A DNA stretch of 64,000 nucleotides from positions 1-64,000 of the forward strand of contig JAKVAR010000070.1 in assembly GCA_022447585.1 (NCBI GenBank), in the 5' to 3' direction. Under the pieces are notes generated by a model, which ran no database searches, had not been told where the DNA came from, and saw nothing but the letters and a program-made list of their open reading frames with translations. Made by a program: the position numbers and the translations under genes. Numbering within the stretch: the stretch's first letter is position 1; each line of letters opens with the position of its first letter. Origin of the DNA: Crocinitomicaceae bacterium (GTDB taxonomy: Bacteria > Bacteroidota > Bacteroidia > Flavobacteriales_D > Crocinitomicaceae). This document shows positions 27,170 through 35,127 of this stretch, in pieces.

Positions 27170-27285
27170 ATTTACTTAATAATGGTCAATCTAAATCACA
27201 CGAAGTTCCTAAATTTAGAACTAAATCAATGGTATAGCCTTACAAGATTAAACTGAACATTGAACTAGAAACACAATTGTTTCGC

Positions 27286-27293
27286 TAATTTTG
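27286..27293 (+). promoter_or_regulatory. Possible -7 box of the DUF2911 gene
   Basis: TAATTTTG fits TAnnTTTG and lies 24 bp before ATG 27318. The nearest upstream TTG (27260-27262) is 23 bp away, so the -33 match is poor. Confidence 0.35.
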
Positions 27294-27317
27294 TTTTGAA
27301 CAAGAAAATTTACAACT

Positions 27318-28163
27318 ATGAAAAAAGCAATAATAGCCCTACTAACGCTAGGGAGCTTCTCTTTAACGGCACAAATTAAAACTCCTGCACCTAGTCCTTC
27401 AGCAAAAATAGTACAAACGGTAGGAGTAACAGAAGTTACAATTGATTACTCTAGACCTCATAAACGTGACCGTAAAATATTCGGAGAACTTGTAGAGTTT
27501 GATAAAATGTGGCGTACTGGAGCAAACAAAAATACAACGATTACTGTCAGCGATGTACTCATTTTTGGAAATGACACCTTACCAGCAGGAACATACTCTA
27601 TTTTCACTACACCTAAAAGTGGAACATCTTGGGACGTTTATTTTTATAAGGATGCCAATAATTGGGGGACTCCAGAAAATTGGGATGAAAAATTGGTTGC
27701 AATTAAAACAACAGCAACTGCGCGAAAGACAACAACTGTTACTGAGTCTTTTACAATTAGCTTAGAGAATGTGACTAGTAATGGTGCTGAACTCTCTTTT
27801 GCATGGGATAAAACAAAAGCAGTTACTCCATTTAATGTAGCAACAAAAAGTGCTGTTATAAAAAGTATTGAGAATGTAATGGCTGGGCCAAGTTCCGGCG
27901 ATTATTACAGAACTGCAAGCTATTATCTTTCTGAGAAAATGGAAATGAAAAAGGCGCTGGAATACATCAATAAGGCATTGGAAATGCGAGAAAATAAACC
28001 ATTCTGGTACTTACGCCAAAAAGCATTAATTCAAGCAGAGTTGGGCGACTATAAAGGAGCTACAGCAACGGCACGACTTTCAATGAAAGCTGCTGAAGAA
28101 GCAGAGAATGATGATTACGTTAAGTCGAATAAAAAATCAATAGAAGAGTGGACTAAGAAATAG
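27318..28163 (+). CDS. DUF2911 secreted protein with C-terminal TPR
   Basis: 281 residues with a signal peptide (MKKAIIALLTLGSFSLTAQ). The DUF2911 domain spans about 20-170: VEVTIDYSRPHKRDRKIFGEL, MWRTGANKNTTITVSDVLIFG, LPAGTYSIFTTPKSGTSWDVYFYKD and the conserved NNWGTPENWDE. A C-terminal TPR-like pair follows (KKALEYINKALEMRENKPFWYLRQKALIQAELGDYKGAT). The family is common in Bacteroidota, exported, and of unknown function. It is monocistronic: promoter region upstream, intrinsic terminator 25 bp after the stop. Confidence 0.87.
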   Translation: MKKAIIALLTLGSFSLTAQIKTPAPSPSAKIVQTVGVTEVTIDYSRPHKRDRKIFGELVEFDKMWRTGANKNTTITVSDVLIFGNDTLPAGTYSIFTTPKSGTSWDVYFYKDANNWGTPENWDEKLVAIKTTATARKTTTVTESFTISLENVTSNGAELSFAWDKTKAVTPFNVATKSAVIKSIENVMAGPSSGDYYRTASYYLSEKMEMKKALEYINKALEMRENKPFWYLRQKALIQAELGDYKGATATARLSMKAAEEAENDDYVKSNKKSIEEWTKK

Positions 28164-28187
28164 GAACATATATAGTACCTTGAGAAG

Positions 28188-28221
28188 AAGGTGTTCTGAG
28201 CAATCGGAATACCTTTTTTTT
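28188..28221 (+). terminator. Intrinsic terminator of the DUF2911 gene
   Basis: AAGGTGTTC (28188-28196) pairs with GAATACCTT (28207-28215) with one mismatch, followed by a T run. Confidence 0.8.
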
Positions 28222-28353
28222 GTAATTAGAGATTACAAATTGTTAAAAAAGGACTTATGCATATTCCACTCAGATACGAAAGACAAGATTGATGAAATCA
28301 TAGAACTTTTTTGGTTTGTGATTCATTTACTAATCGCTACCATCAATTAATCA

Positions 28354-28485
28354 ATGACCAGAAAAGGTCTTGCTAATATATCGTTTGAAAATATATACTG
28401 TCATATATCTCCGCAACAAGAAATTTTCAAAACCTTGTTAACCCTATATTCTAAAGAACAAATAATTCATAACGATAACAGGTAG
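28354..28485 (+). CDS. Candidate 43-codon gene
   Basis: ATG 28354 to TAG 28485 gives a polar 43-residue product beginning MTRKGLANISFENIYC, with no signal or membrane segment. Its stop lies inside the left arm of a perfect 25-bp inverted repeat, the place where a terminator hairpin would be. No promoter motif or ribosome site is evident. It lies in an otherwise empty 349-bp gap. It may be chance; confidence is low. Confidence 0.2.
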   Translation: MTRKGLANISFENIYCHISPQQEIFKTLLTLYSKEQIIHNDNR

Positions 28486-28505
28486 TTGCGAATATCGCAA
28501 CTACC
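28481..28505. repeat. Perfect 25-bp inverted repeat
   Basis: GGTAGTTGCGA-ATA-TCGCAACTACC: 11-bp perfect arms and a 3-nt loop. It lacks a T run, so it is either a hairpin that stops transcription poorly by itself, or an operator about 50 bp upstream of the TAGCTTTG box of the next gene. Confidence 0.7.
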
Positions 28506-28552
28506 TAAAATCTTCTTGCTCTAATCAGTAATTCAAATTAGCTGTACCTCCG

Positions 28553-28560
28553 TAGCTTTG
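28553..28560 (+). promoter_or_regulatory. -7 box of the outer-membrane protein gene
   Basis: TAGCTTTG matches TAnnTTTG, 10 bp before ATG 28571 and 25 bp before ATG 28586. Confidence 0.4.
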
Positions 28561-28570
28561 TGCTCGATAA

Positions 28571-29167
28571 ATGAAAAAAAACAAAATGAAACGTCTATTA
28601 ATTTTTAGTATCGCTATTACAATTGCCTGTATTTCACGAGCACAAGGAAATAACATTTATAATACTGTCAAAAAAGTAAACTTAATTGATTGGGGTGTCA
28701 GTACTTCATCTATGGGTAATTTAACCCCTGCGTATGGTTCAACAATTCAATTTTCAACACATTATTACCAAACCAACACATATAACATAAATGCAGGTTT
28801 GAAAATGACTTGGGCTAGAATTGAACTAATGTCACAAGATGAAGAGTTTGCCATACGATTAAACCCGGTTCAAGTTGGTTATGTGATACAATTCGGTCAA
28901 AACAACTCAAATCGATCATGGGAGATTGGATGCTCTGGTGGAACTTCCTTAACCTTGAACTCAGATCCTATGGGGCGTACAGGGATGTTCCATTTTTTCA
29001 CAAAGATTGCAGGAGTTAATATAAGTCCTGAGTTTCGTTACAACATAAATAGGTTAAGTTTGTCGGCCACTTATGACTTAAACTACGGTGTAATATTGGA
29101 TAACAGTAAGATTTACCAGCAACATACCCTACGTTTAGGAGTAGGCCTTAAAATCCCAAATAATTAA
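28571..29167 (+). CDS. Exported beta-barrel-like protein, unknown
   Basis: 198 residues. The signal peptide MKRLLIFSIAITIACISRAQ begins at the second Met (28586), which may be the true start. The rest alternates as beta strands with Tyr/Asn-rich turns (FSTHYYQTNTYNINAGLKMTW, VGYVIQFGQNNSNRSWEIGC, LSATYDLNYGVILDN) and ends LRLGVGLKIPNN, which resembles a small outer-membrane barrel of eight to ten strands. No motif points to a function. It is monocistronic, with a promoter box upstream and a clear intrinsic terminator. Confidence 0.6.
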   Translation: MKKNKMKRLLIFSIAITIACISRAQGNNIYNTVKKVNLIDWGVSTSSMGNLTPAYGSTIQFSTHYYQTNTYNINAGLKMTWARIELMSQDEEFAIRLNPVQVGYVIQFGQNNSNRSWEIGCSGGTSLTLNSDPMGRTGMFHFFTKIAGVNISPEFRYNINRLSLSATYDLNYGVILDNSKIYQQHTLRLGVGLKIPNN

Positions 29168-29190
29168 TCGGATAAATTCCGAAAGAAAAA

Positions 29191-29222
29191 AATCCTGGCA
29201 ATACTTTGTCAGGATTTTTTTT
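29191..29222 (+). terminator. Intrinsic terminator
   Basis: AATCCTG pairs with CAGGATT around a short loop, followed by eight T. Confidence 0.85.
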
Positions 29223-29639
29223 GATCACGCTTTAAAATAAGTTAACCTGTACTTAATCCAATTTTCGGATATCAGTTAACCTTACCTTCTAGGATAAATT
29301 CTTACACTTTATGTTTAATCAAGAACTATTATTATCTAGATTTATCGCAAATTCTGTTGTAACAAAACTCACCTCTATGGGGTTTTAATGATGAAGTTCA
29401 AAAGTATAAAGGAACCAACTCAGATTAAGTGACATCGCGTAAAGAATTGCAAGTATATAGAATGTGGAAGCTAGATACCGTAAACAAGAATGTTAAACAT
29501 CAGTTATTTAAACTCTGTGGTAAAATGAACTTAAATAGACGGAGGCTGATTATAACAGATCCTCTTCTTTAACGAAAAACAATAATTCATTCTAATACAG
29601 TTTAATCAGGTTTCATAAGGCAACGAACCAATACTATAT
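29223..29639. other. Intergenic region, nothing recognised
   Basis: About 420 bp without a credible gene, RNA or repeat. Only very short frames (for example 25 codons) occur. The promoter of the next gene is at its right end. Confidence 0.5.
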
Positions 29640-29647
29640 TATCTTTG
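29640..29647 (+). promoter_or_regulatory. -7 box of the SnoaL-like gene
   Basis: TATCTTTG matches TAnnTTTG. The in-frame ATG at 29649 is only 1 bp beyond the box and would fall before the expected transcript start, so ATG 29673 is preferred. Confidence 0.5.
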
Positions 29648-29672
29648 TATGTCTAAACTTAATTTATCTCGG

Positions 29673-30107
29673 ATGCACAAAATCACCTTTATACTAGCAC
29701 TTACTTTAGCAACATTTGTTTCCGCCCAAAATAGTCCTAGAACCGACCTAAGTCCTGAAAATTTGGTTCAACAGCAAGTGGAGGGTTATAATGCTGGTGA
29801 CATTGATGCCTTTATGGCTCCATATAGCGATAGTATGGAAATCTATAACTTCCCAAATCAGTTTCAGGAAAAGGGTAAAATAGAAATTGCTAAACGATAT
29901 GAAGAAATGTTTAGGAACATTCCCGATTTGCATTGTGAAATAATAAATCGAACTATCCACGGTAATACTGTTATTGATAAAGAACGTATAACTGGACTAC
30001 CAAACGGAAAAATAATGGAGGCGCTTGCTATTTATGTAATTGAAAATTCAAAAATTCAACGTGTATATTTCGGAGAACCAATCATGATTGATTTAGGAAA
30101 GAAATAG
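29673..30107 (+). CDS. Exported SnoaL/NTF2-like protein
   Basis: Start at ATG 29673, chosen because the promoter box abuts the earlier ATG and because it opens the signal peptide MHKITFILALTLATFVSAQ. The mature ~125 residues follow the NTF2-like cone fold: helix ENLVQQQVEGYNAGDIDAFMAPYSDSMEIYNFP, helix GKIEIAKRYEEMFRNIPDLHCEI, and strands GNTVIDKERITG, EALAIYVIENSKIQRVYF. Members range from cyclases to isomerases, and many have no known substrate. The exported form is less common. It appears to stand alone, with no operon partner. Confidence 0.72.
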   Translation: MHKITFILALTLATFVSAQNSPRTDLSPENLVQQQVEGYNAGDIDAFMAPYSDSMEIYNFPNQFQEKGKIEIAKRYEEMFRNIPDLHCEIINRTIHGNTVIDKERITGLPNGKIMEALAIYVIENSKIQRVYFGEPIMIDLGKK

Positions 30108-30305
30108 GCATGATTCTCCAGACTTCAGATAGGAATTTGAACGGAATCGATATAAGTTAAACACGAATTCCCCGGTTCAAACTATTCATTCTAAACTAAG
30201 TAGGCCTTGGATCAATAAAACGGACTACATCAAACAAAACTTTTGAACAGATAACATAAATGATTACTCCACAGCATTCTAAACACAAACCCTATCGATA
30301 CTGAG

Positions 30306-30333
30306 TTGCAATAATTGAGATTTATTATATTTG
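30306..30333 (+). promoter_or_regulatory. Consensus Bacteroidota promoter
   Basis: TTG (30306-30308), 17-bp spacer, TATATTTG (30326-30333). This is the best promoter match in the window. The next annotated gene begins 170 bp further on, leaving a long leader or a small gene between. Confidence 0.6.
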
Positions 30334-30343
30334 TAACGAAATA

Positions 30344-30445
30344 ATGCGCATTATTTTCTACAATAACTACCTAATTAAAAGAGATTATAGTACTTCATAC
30401 GGCTTCGATTTTTATGAAATGCTTTTAAATTTGGAGAAGGCATAG
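30344..30445 (+). CDS. Candidate 33-codon gene after a strong promoter
   Basis: ATG 30344 lies about 10 bp after the TATATTTG box, near the expected transcript start, and the frame runs to TAG 30443-30445. The product begins MRIIFYNNYLIKRDYST and ends EMLLNLEKA. It has no hydrophobic segment. It could be a leader peptide for the DUF6702 gene or chance. The rest of the 30108-30502 gap shows nothing else. Confidence 0.25.
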   Translation: MRIIFYNNYLIKRDYSTSYGFDFYEMLLNLEKA

Positions 30446-30502
30446 CAAAACTATTAGTTGGTAATAAGCATATATACTCCAAGTAAAAAATTTAACCGAA
30501 TT

Positions 30503-31027
30503 ATGAAACTAAACATTTATAGAGCACTTCTTTTTTTGGGGATACTTGTCATTTCGTCTTCATTCAAATTGAATCATCCATTGAAACTTACAGCTTCGCA
30601 AGTTAAGTATGATGCAAGCTTGACAAAATTAAATTTAGAATGTAAAGTCTTTATTGATGACTTTGAGAATAGCATAAACAAAACTCTATCTAAGAATATT
30701 AATGTTTACAACCTCACTAAGGCTGACAAAGCTGGCATTCAAAAATACTTTGAAAAACATTTCGTCATTACCATAAACGAGAAAGTACTATCCATGAAGT
30801 ATCTGACTTCGAAAGTTGAAAAGGCCGAAAATGGAATAAATATTAAATTCTACAAAAATAATGTAAAGCTGAAAAAAGGAGACAAACTTAAAATCAAGAA
30901 TACACTTTTCATTAACGAGTTTGGAATGAATCAGTTGAATAGAATAACGGTTCGCATACCACCTTTTATAGAAAAGGAGTCAACTGTTTGTCATAAACGC
31001 ATGCCAACTATTTCTTATACCCTTTAA
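30503..31027 (+). CDS. DUF6702-like exported protein
   Basis: Start at ATG 30503, giving the signal peptide MKLNIYRALLFLGILVISSS; the frame's first ATG (30458) adds a polar stretch that would spoil it. The 174 residues show KYDASLTKLNLECKVFIDDFENSINK, the helix ADKAGIQKYFEKHFVITIN, and a late strand LKIKNTLFINEFGMNQLNRITVRI. This matches a Bacteroidota family (DUF6702, recalled) that usually lies beside a HupE/UreJ-like gene, as here 18 bp downstream. The pair probably works in the envelope in metal handling, but this is inferred from HupE only. Confidence 0.65.
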   Translation: MKLNIYRALLFLGILVISSSFKLNHPLKLTASQVKYDASLTKLNLECKVFIDDFENSINKTLSKNINVYNLTKADKAGIQKYFEKHFVITINEKVLSMKYLTSKVEKAENGINIKFYKNNVKLKKGDKLKIKNTLFINEFGMNQLNRITVRIPPFIEKESTVCHKRMPTISYTL

Positions 31028-31045
31028 ACAACTCATAAAAAAAAC

Positions 31046-31621
31046 ATGATGGATATAAATTATTTCTTCATTAGTGGATGGGAGCATATTGTCGATATTA
31101 ATGCATATGATCATTTACTATTCGTGATGACCTTATGTGCAGCCTTTACACTGAAACAATGGAAACAAATATTAGTAATTACTACCGCATTCACCATAGG
31201 GCATTCACTGACATTAGTTTTAAGCTCTATGGATATCATTCCGGCAAACGCACAATTAATTGAAACGCTGATACCACTAACAATAATGATGACTGCATTA
31301 GCAAATGTTATTAGCTATAATAAAGAAGGTCGGTTCTCAGATGTCAAAATAAAATATGGTATTGCTATCATATTTGGACTCATTCATGGACTAGCATTTG
31401 CAAGTAACTTTAAATTTATGCTATTTGAAGAAAGTATTATAATGCCCTTGTTTTTATTCAATGTTGGTATTGAAGTTGGACAACTATTCATAGTACTCAT
31501 CTTTATGATTCTATTGTGGGGTTATACAAAATTACTTGGAGGCGAACATTCAAAATGGAACTTGTTTATTTCTGGTGCAGGATTCGGAATTGCAACCACA
31601 ATTTTTATTAATGCATTATAA
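31046..31621 (+). CDS. HupE/UreJ-family membrane protein
   Basis: 191 residues and about six to seven transmembrane helices. Key blocks: GWEHIVDINAYDHLLFVMTLCAAF, which contains the conserved GxxHIxxGxDHxxF-like His/Asp motif (here H..D..DH), FTIGHSLTLVLS, and FGLIHGLAFASNF with a second His. HupE and UreJ proteins are nickel or cobalt permeases in hydrogenase and urease operons; the UreJ_2-like Bacteroidota branch has not been assigned a metal as far as I know. No hydrogenase or urease is visible here. It is followed 7 bp after its stop by mogA and preceded by its usual DUF6702 partner. Confidence 0.75.
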   Translation: MMDINYFFISGWEHIVDINAYDHLLFVMTLCAAFTLKQWKQILVITTAFTIGHSLTLVLSSMDIIPANAQLIETLIPLTIMMTALANVISYNKEGRFSDVKIKYGIAIIFGLIHGLAFASNFKFMLFEESIIMPLFLFNVGIEVGQLFIVLIFMILLWGYTKLLGGEHSKWNLFISGAGFGIATTIFINAL

Positions 31622-31628
31622 CTTGGAG

Positions 31629-32153
31629 ATGATCAACATTGGAATAATTACTGTTTCGGATAGAGCCAGCAAAGGAGTTTATGAGGATAAAAGTGGGGTA
31701 GCTATTATAGAAACGTTGAATGAATATCTGAATTCAGATTGGAAAGAGTTCTATAAAATAGTTCCAGATGAACAAGAGCAGATTGAGAAAACCATAATTG
31801 ACATGATTGACAATCAAGACTGTTGTTTAGTTGTTACTACCGGAGGAACTGGACCTGCCAAAAGAGATGTTACACCCGAAGCAACTTCAGCAGTATGTGA
31901 TAGAATGATGCCTGGATTTGGGGAATTAATGAGAGCAGAATCTTTAAAATTTGTTCCAACAGCTATTCTTTCAAGGCAAACTGCTGGACTAAGAGGAAAT
32001 AGTTTAATAATAAATCTTCCAGGAAAGCCTAAATCAATTCGTGAGTGTTTAAATGCAGTTTTCCCTGCAGTACCTTATTGTATAGATCTAATGAACGGCC
32101 CGTATTTAGAATGCAATGAAGACATCATTAAGCCTTTCAGGCCAAAACAATAA
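31629..32153 (+). CDS. mogA: Molybdopterin adenylyltransferase MogA
   Basis: Adenylates molybdopterin before molybdenum insertion. Start at ATG 31629, preceded by a GGAG-type ribosome site and 7 bp after the hupE-like stop; a longer frame from 31536 lies inside that gene. The 174-residue product has the MogA/MoaB fold with INIGIITVSDRASKGVYEDKSG at the N-terminus and the molybdopterin-binding block TTGGTGPAKRDVTPEAT, then RQTAGLRGNSLIINLPGKPKSIRECL. It fits MogA better than MoaB by the SGxxI... start and GxSLIINLPGKP. No other moa/moe gene is in the window. Confidence 0.87.
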   Translation: MINIGIITVSDRASKGVYEDKSGVAIIETLNEYLNSDWKEFYKIVPDEQEQIEKTIIDMIDNQDCCLVVTTGGTGPAKRDVTPEATSAVCDRMMPGFGELMRAESLKFVPTAILSRQTAGLRGNSLIINLPGKPKSIRECLNAVFPAVPYCIDLMNGPYLECNEDIIKPFRPKQ

Positions 32154-32205
32154 TTAGAGTCGTACATTCTAAAAAAACAGACAATTCCATCAGCGAAAAG
32201 AATGC

Positions 32206-33126
32206 TTAATTTGTTTTGGCTGTGATTTTTGAATTTAAGCTAATTTCAATGGCTTTTTCCAATAACGCTGGTTCACTTCCTGGGCCAATAGTAACTAATT
32301 TTGGACCTGTCTGAGGAATGCCATTGTAGGGTCTAATTGATACAGTTCCATCAGGAGTTCTTTCAAAGTAAGTGTAGTGCAAATTATTTCCAACCTGAGT
32401 ACATCCTTTAACCCGAAGCATATTTATAGGAAGTTCACTGCAAAGGATAGTTATACTCTCATGGCTCGGAAGGTGCGGCAAATCTACAGAGCAAGATGAC
32501 CAATGCGCTTTAAGGTGGTCCAATTTTTCAACTGAATTCTGCAATGGCATCAATTTAGGAAGAAGAGAAATATCGATATCCTCCATGTTTATAATTTCAG
32601 CCAATGGATTAATCACCTTAATTGCTTGTTTTACCTCTTGCAACCTATCCGAATCAACGCTATCCACGTGTGTAAGTACAATTAAAGAGGAGACCTGAAT
32701 TTGATTTGCTTCTAGTTCGTTATGAGCTCCACGCTTTTGCCAATTCTTCACATCAACAACTGAAATTTGAATTGGTGGTAAAAAGCGATCATTCAATCCA
32801 ACACCCAGGAACCCCATTAATGAGCACGCATCAGAAGTTCCATTTGCTTCAATAAGAGTGATTCCATGTTCTCTTTCAGGTATTGTATTCACATAATCTC
32901 TGAGTTCATTTATACCGCTGCAACAAATACAACTCCCGCTCAAAGACCAAACCTTGTTAGGTCCTATTTGATGTGCGAACTGCTGAGAATCCAAATAAGC
33001 ATTTTCATAATCATTTAAAATAACAAAGGGGTTCCAGTTATTATCGACATAACTAGAAACTAAATGCTTTAGCAAGGTTGTTTTTCCTGCACCTAAAAAA
33101 CCAACAACAGTAATAATCGCTTCCAT
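32206..33126 (-). CDS. COG0523/CobW-family GTPase metallochaperone
   Basis: Start at ATG 33126, putting the Walker A motif GFLGAGKT at residues 9-16; the longer frame to 33216 adds a non-conserved extension. The metal-binding CxCC motif of G3E GTPases is present (GSCICCSG, Cys66/68/69). LIEANGTSDACSL corresponds to the switch region and LTHVDSVDSDRL to the T/NKxD specificity block, here THVD. The last ~90 residues look like a CobW C-terminal domain (SITILCSELPINMLRVKGC, YTYFERTPDG). These proteins deliver zinc, cobalt or iron and are often expressed under metal limitation. It converges with mogA, with 52 bp between them. No Zur-type site could be identified by eye. Confidence 0.83.
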   Translation of the reverse strand: MEAIITVVGFLGAGKTTLLKHLVSSYVDNNWNPFVILNDYENAYLDSQQFAHQIGPNKVWSLSGSCICCSGINELRDYVNTIPEREHGITLIEANGTSDACSLMGFLGVGLNDRFLPPIQISVVDVKNWQKRGAHNELEANQIQVSSLIVLTHVDSVDSDRLQEVKQAIKVINPLAEIINMEDIDISLLPKLMPLQNSVEKLDHLKAHWSSCSVDLPHLPSHESITILCSELPINMLRVKGCTQVGNNLHYTYFERTPDGTVSIRPYNGIPQTGPKLVTIGPGSEPALLEKAIEISLNSKITAKTN

Positions 33127-33850
33127 ATCTTTCTTTTTAGTTTTCAAACTATATAACACTTTGCTTAGAAGCATCGTTAGCATTGCACAAATCTTTATTT
33201 TTGTATACAAATTCAACCTGAAATCATTCAGTACAAAGACCTAGAAATGTTTTCGATACGCGCTAAATTAATGCATAATTTCATTCAAAGATAAACAAGT
33301 TACATTCTTATAGCAACCAGATTGCATTAATGTTACTATTTAAATTTATGAATTAAAAAGCCAATCACAATCAATAGCTTATAGATAGCCACAACTTAAT
33401 ATTGTGAATGGAAATATCAATATTATTTAATCACATTCAGCGCTCAAACAATAGTAGTTTTTAACCTCTTGATTTTGCCGATAACTGCATCCTAATTAAA
33501 ACCAATTGAAGGAAGAAAATCAAACCAACATTCAAGTAATCAACCTTAAATGAGTTCTTCAACGGAATTATTAAAAGATGCATCATCTTAACAATAACTT
33601 CAAGGGAAATATTAAAATTTAAACGCAAAGTATAATTCAGGATCTAAAAAAATTAAATGGTACTAAAAATGACAAATTCAGTACCATAAAAAGGGTAATT
33701 TAATGAAATAAAAATATGCTATAGCATCTCAAAACACTGAAAAAATAAGCAATTGTGAATAACCTGTTAACTTGTTCTTTTGGCAAGGTTAAATAGACTT
33801 AAGAAAAACCCTGAAATTTGGAACAGGTTAATTGAAAACAAAGTTTCACT
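33127..33850. other. Intergenic control region between the COG0523 gene and nrdB
   Basis: 724 bp, very AT-rich. ATTAATGC (33267-33274) and GCATTAAT (33324-33331) are inverted to each other near the COG0523 side. On the nrdB side, TGTGAATAA (33754-33762; reverse complement TTATTCACA) fits the DnaA-box consensus TTWTNCACA. It is followed by AACCTGTT, and an inverted copy AACAGGTT occurs near 33823. No TAnnTTTG box is clear for nrdB and no gene is seen. Confidence 0.4.
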
Positions 33851-35125
33851 ATGGATATTACGCATATTGTTAAGAGAGATTTTTTCACGAAGTCATTTAA
33901 TTTGGATAAAGTATCCAATGCAATTTTTAAGGCTATGAATGCCGTTGGCACGGGAAGTCAGAATGAAGCCAAGATGGTAGCTGGAAAGGTTAATGATTCA
34001 CTTATCACACAACTAAAAAAGGATCATGAATTCGTTCCTACCGTTGAACAAGTTCAGGATATAGTCGAACATCAATTGATGAAAAATCACTTTCCAGAAG
34101 TGGCGAAAGCTTACATCCTCTATCGTAATAAAAGGGCGGAACAACGTAGGTCAGATATATTTGAGCGACGCATCAATCTCAAACCATATGAGTATCCACA
34201 ATTGTACGAATATGTCCCAGCAATCCGCCATTCATATTGGATCCATACTGAATTTAATTTCACAAGTGACATTCAAGATTTTAAATCACGCCTAACCGCA
34301 GTGGAACGAAATGCAATTAAAAATACAATGTTGGCCATTTCTCAAATTGAAGTTGCTGTGAAAACATTCTGGGGTGATTTATATCATCGTATGCCTAAGC
34401 CAGAAATTGGTTCTGTAGGCGCCACATTTGCCGAAAGTGAAGTCCGTCATGCCGATGCATATTCGCACCTTCTTGAAATTCTTGGTTTAAATGAAGAGTT
34501 TAAAGAATTAAAGCGAAAACCAGCTATAATGAAACGTGTAAATTATCTGGAAAATTCGTTACGCAATTCTAAGAGTACTGATAATCGAGAATATGCTGAG
34601 AGTATTCTTTTATTTTCACTTTTCATTGAACATGTTTCCCTATTCTCACAGTTCCTTATTATTATGGGCTTCAATAAGCACAAAAACATGTTAAAAGGAA
34701 TCTCTAATGTTGTAGAAGCAACCTCCAAAGAAGAACAAATTCATGGAGATTTTGGAATTGATTTAATCATGATTTTAAAAGATGAACACCCTGAATGGTT
34801 TACTCCAGAGCACGCTGAAAATATAAAAGCGATGTGCCTAAAAGCCTATGAAGCAGAATGTGGATTACTTGATTGGATATTTGAAGCTGGAGAGCTTGAT
34901 TTTATGCCGAAATCAATCATCGATGAATTCATCAAAAATAGATTCAATAACTCACTCGAAGGCATTGGAATAGAGAAATTATTTAATGTCAATGAAGAAA
35001 TCCTATTAAAAACACAATGGTTTGATGACGAAATCACTGGAACAAAACATGGCGACTTTTTTGTTAAACGATCAATTAATTACAGCAAAAGAACACAAAG
35101 TATCACACACGAAGATTTATTCTAA
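33851..35125 (+). CDS. nrdB: Class I ribonucleotide reductase beta subunit with N-terminal ATP-cone
   Basis: The radical-generating subunit that supports deoxyribonucleotide synthesis. 424 residues: an ATP-cone (about 5-95; HIVKRDFFTKSFNLDKVSNAIFKAM ... AKAYILYRNKRAEQRR) fused to a ferritin-like core. Metal ligands by alignment with E. coli NrdB: Glu197 and His200 in ESEVRHADAY, Glu260 in FIEHVSLF, Glu295 and His298 in KEEQIHGDF. Tyr204 sits at the radical-tyrosine position. ATP-cones normally sit on the alpha subunit; on beta they are known from a Bacteroidota subclass studied in Leeuwenhoekiella blandensis, where dATP drives inactive beta oligomers. The nrdA gene begins 2 bp downstream and lacks a cone, so regulation has moved to beta. 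Confidence 0.92.
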   Translation: MDITHIVKRDFFTKSFNLDKVSNAIFKAMNAVGTGSQNEAKMVAGKVNDSLITQLKKDHEFVPTVEQVQDIVEHQLMKNHFPEVAKAYILYRNKRAEQRRSDIFERRINLKPYEYPQLYEYVPAIRHSYWIHTEFNFTSDIQDFKSRLTAVERNAIKNTMLAISQIEVAVKTFWGDLYHRMPKPEIGSVGATFAESEVRHADAYSHLLEILGLNEEFKELKRKPAIMKRVNYLENSLRNSKSTDNREYAESILLFSLFIEHVSLFSQFLIIMGFNKHKNMLKGISNVVEATSKEEQIHGDFGIDLIMILKDEHPEWFTPEHAENIKAMCLKAYEAECGLLDWIFEAGELDFMPKSIIDEFIKNRFNNSLEGIGIEKLFNVNEEILLKTQWFDDEITGTKHGDFFVKRSINYSKRTQSITHEDLF

Positions 35126-35127
35126 CC

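Noticed and set aside
29336-29390. Frames of about 25 codons in the gap 29223-29639
   Set aside because: Too short, with no promoter box or terminator to support them.
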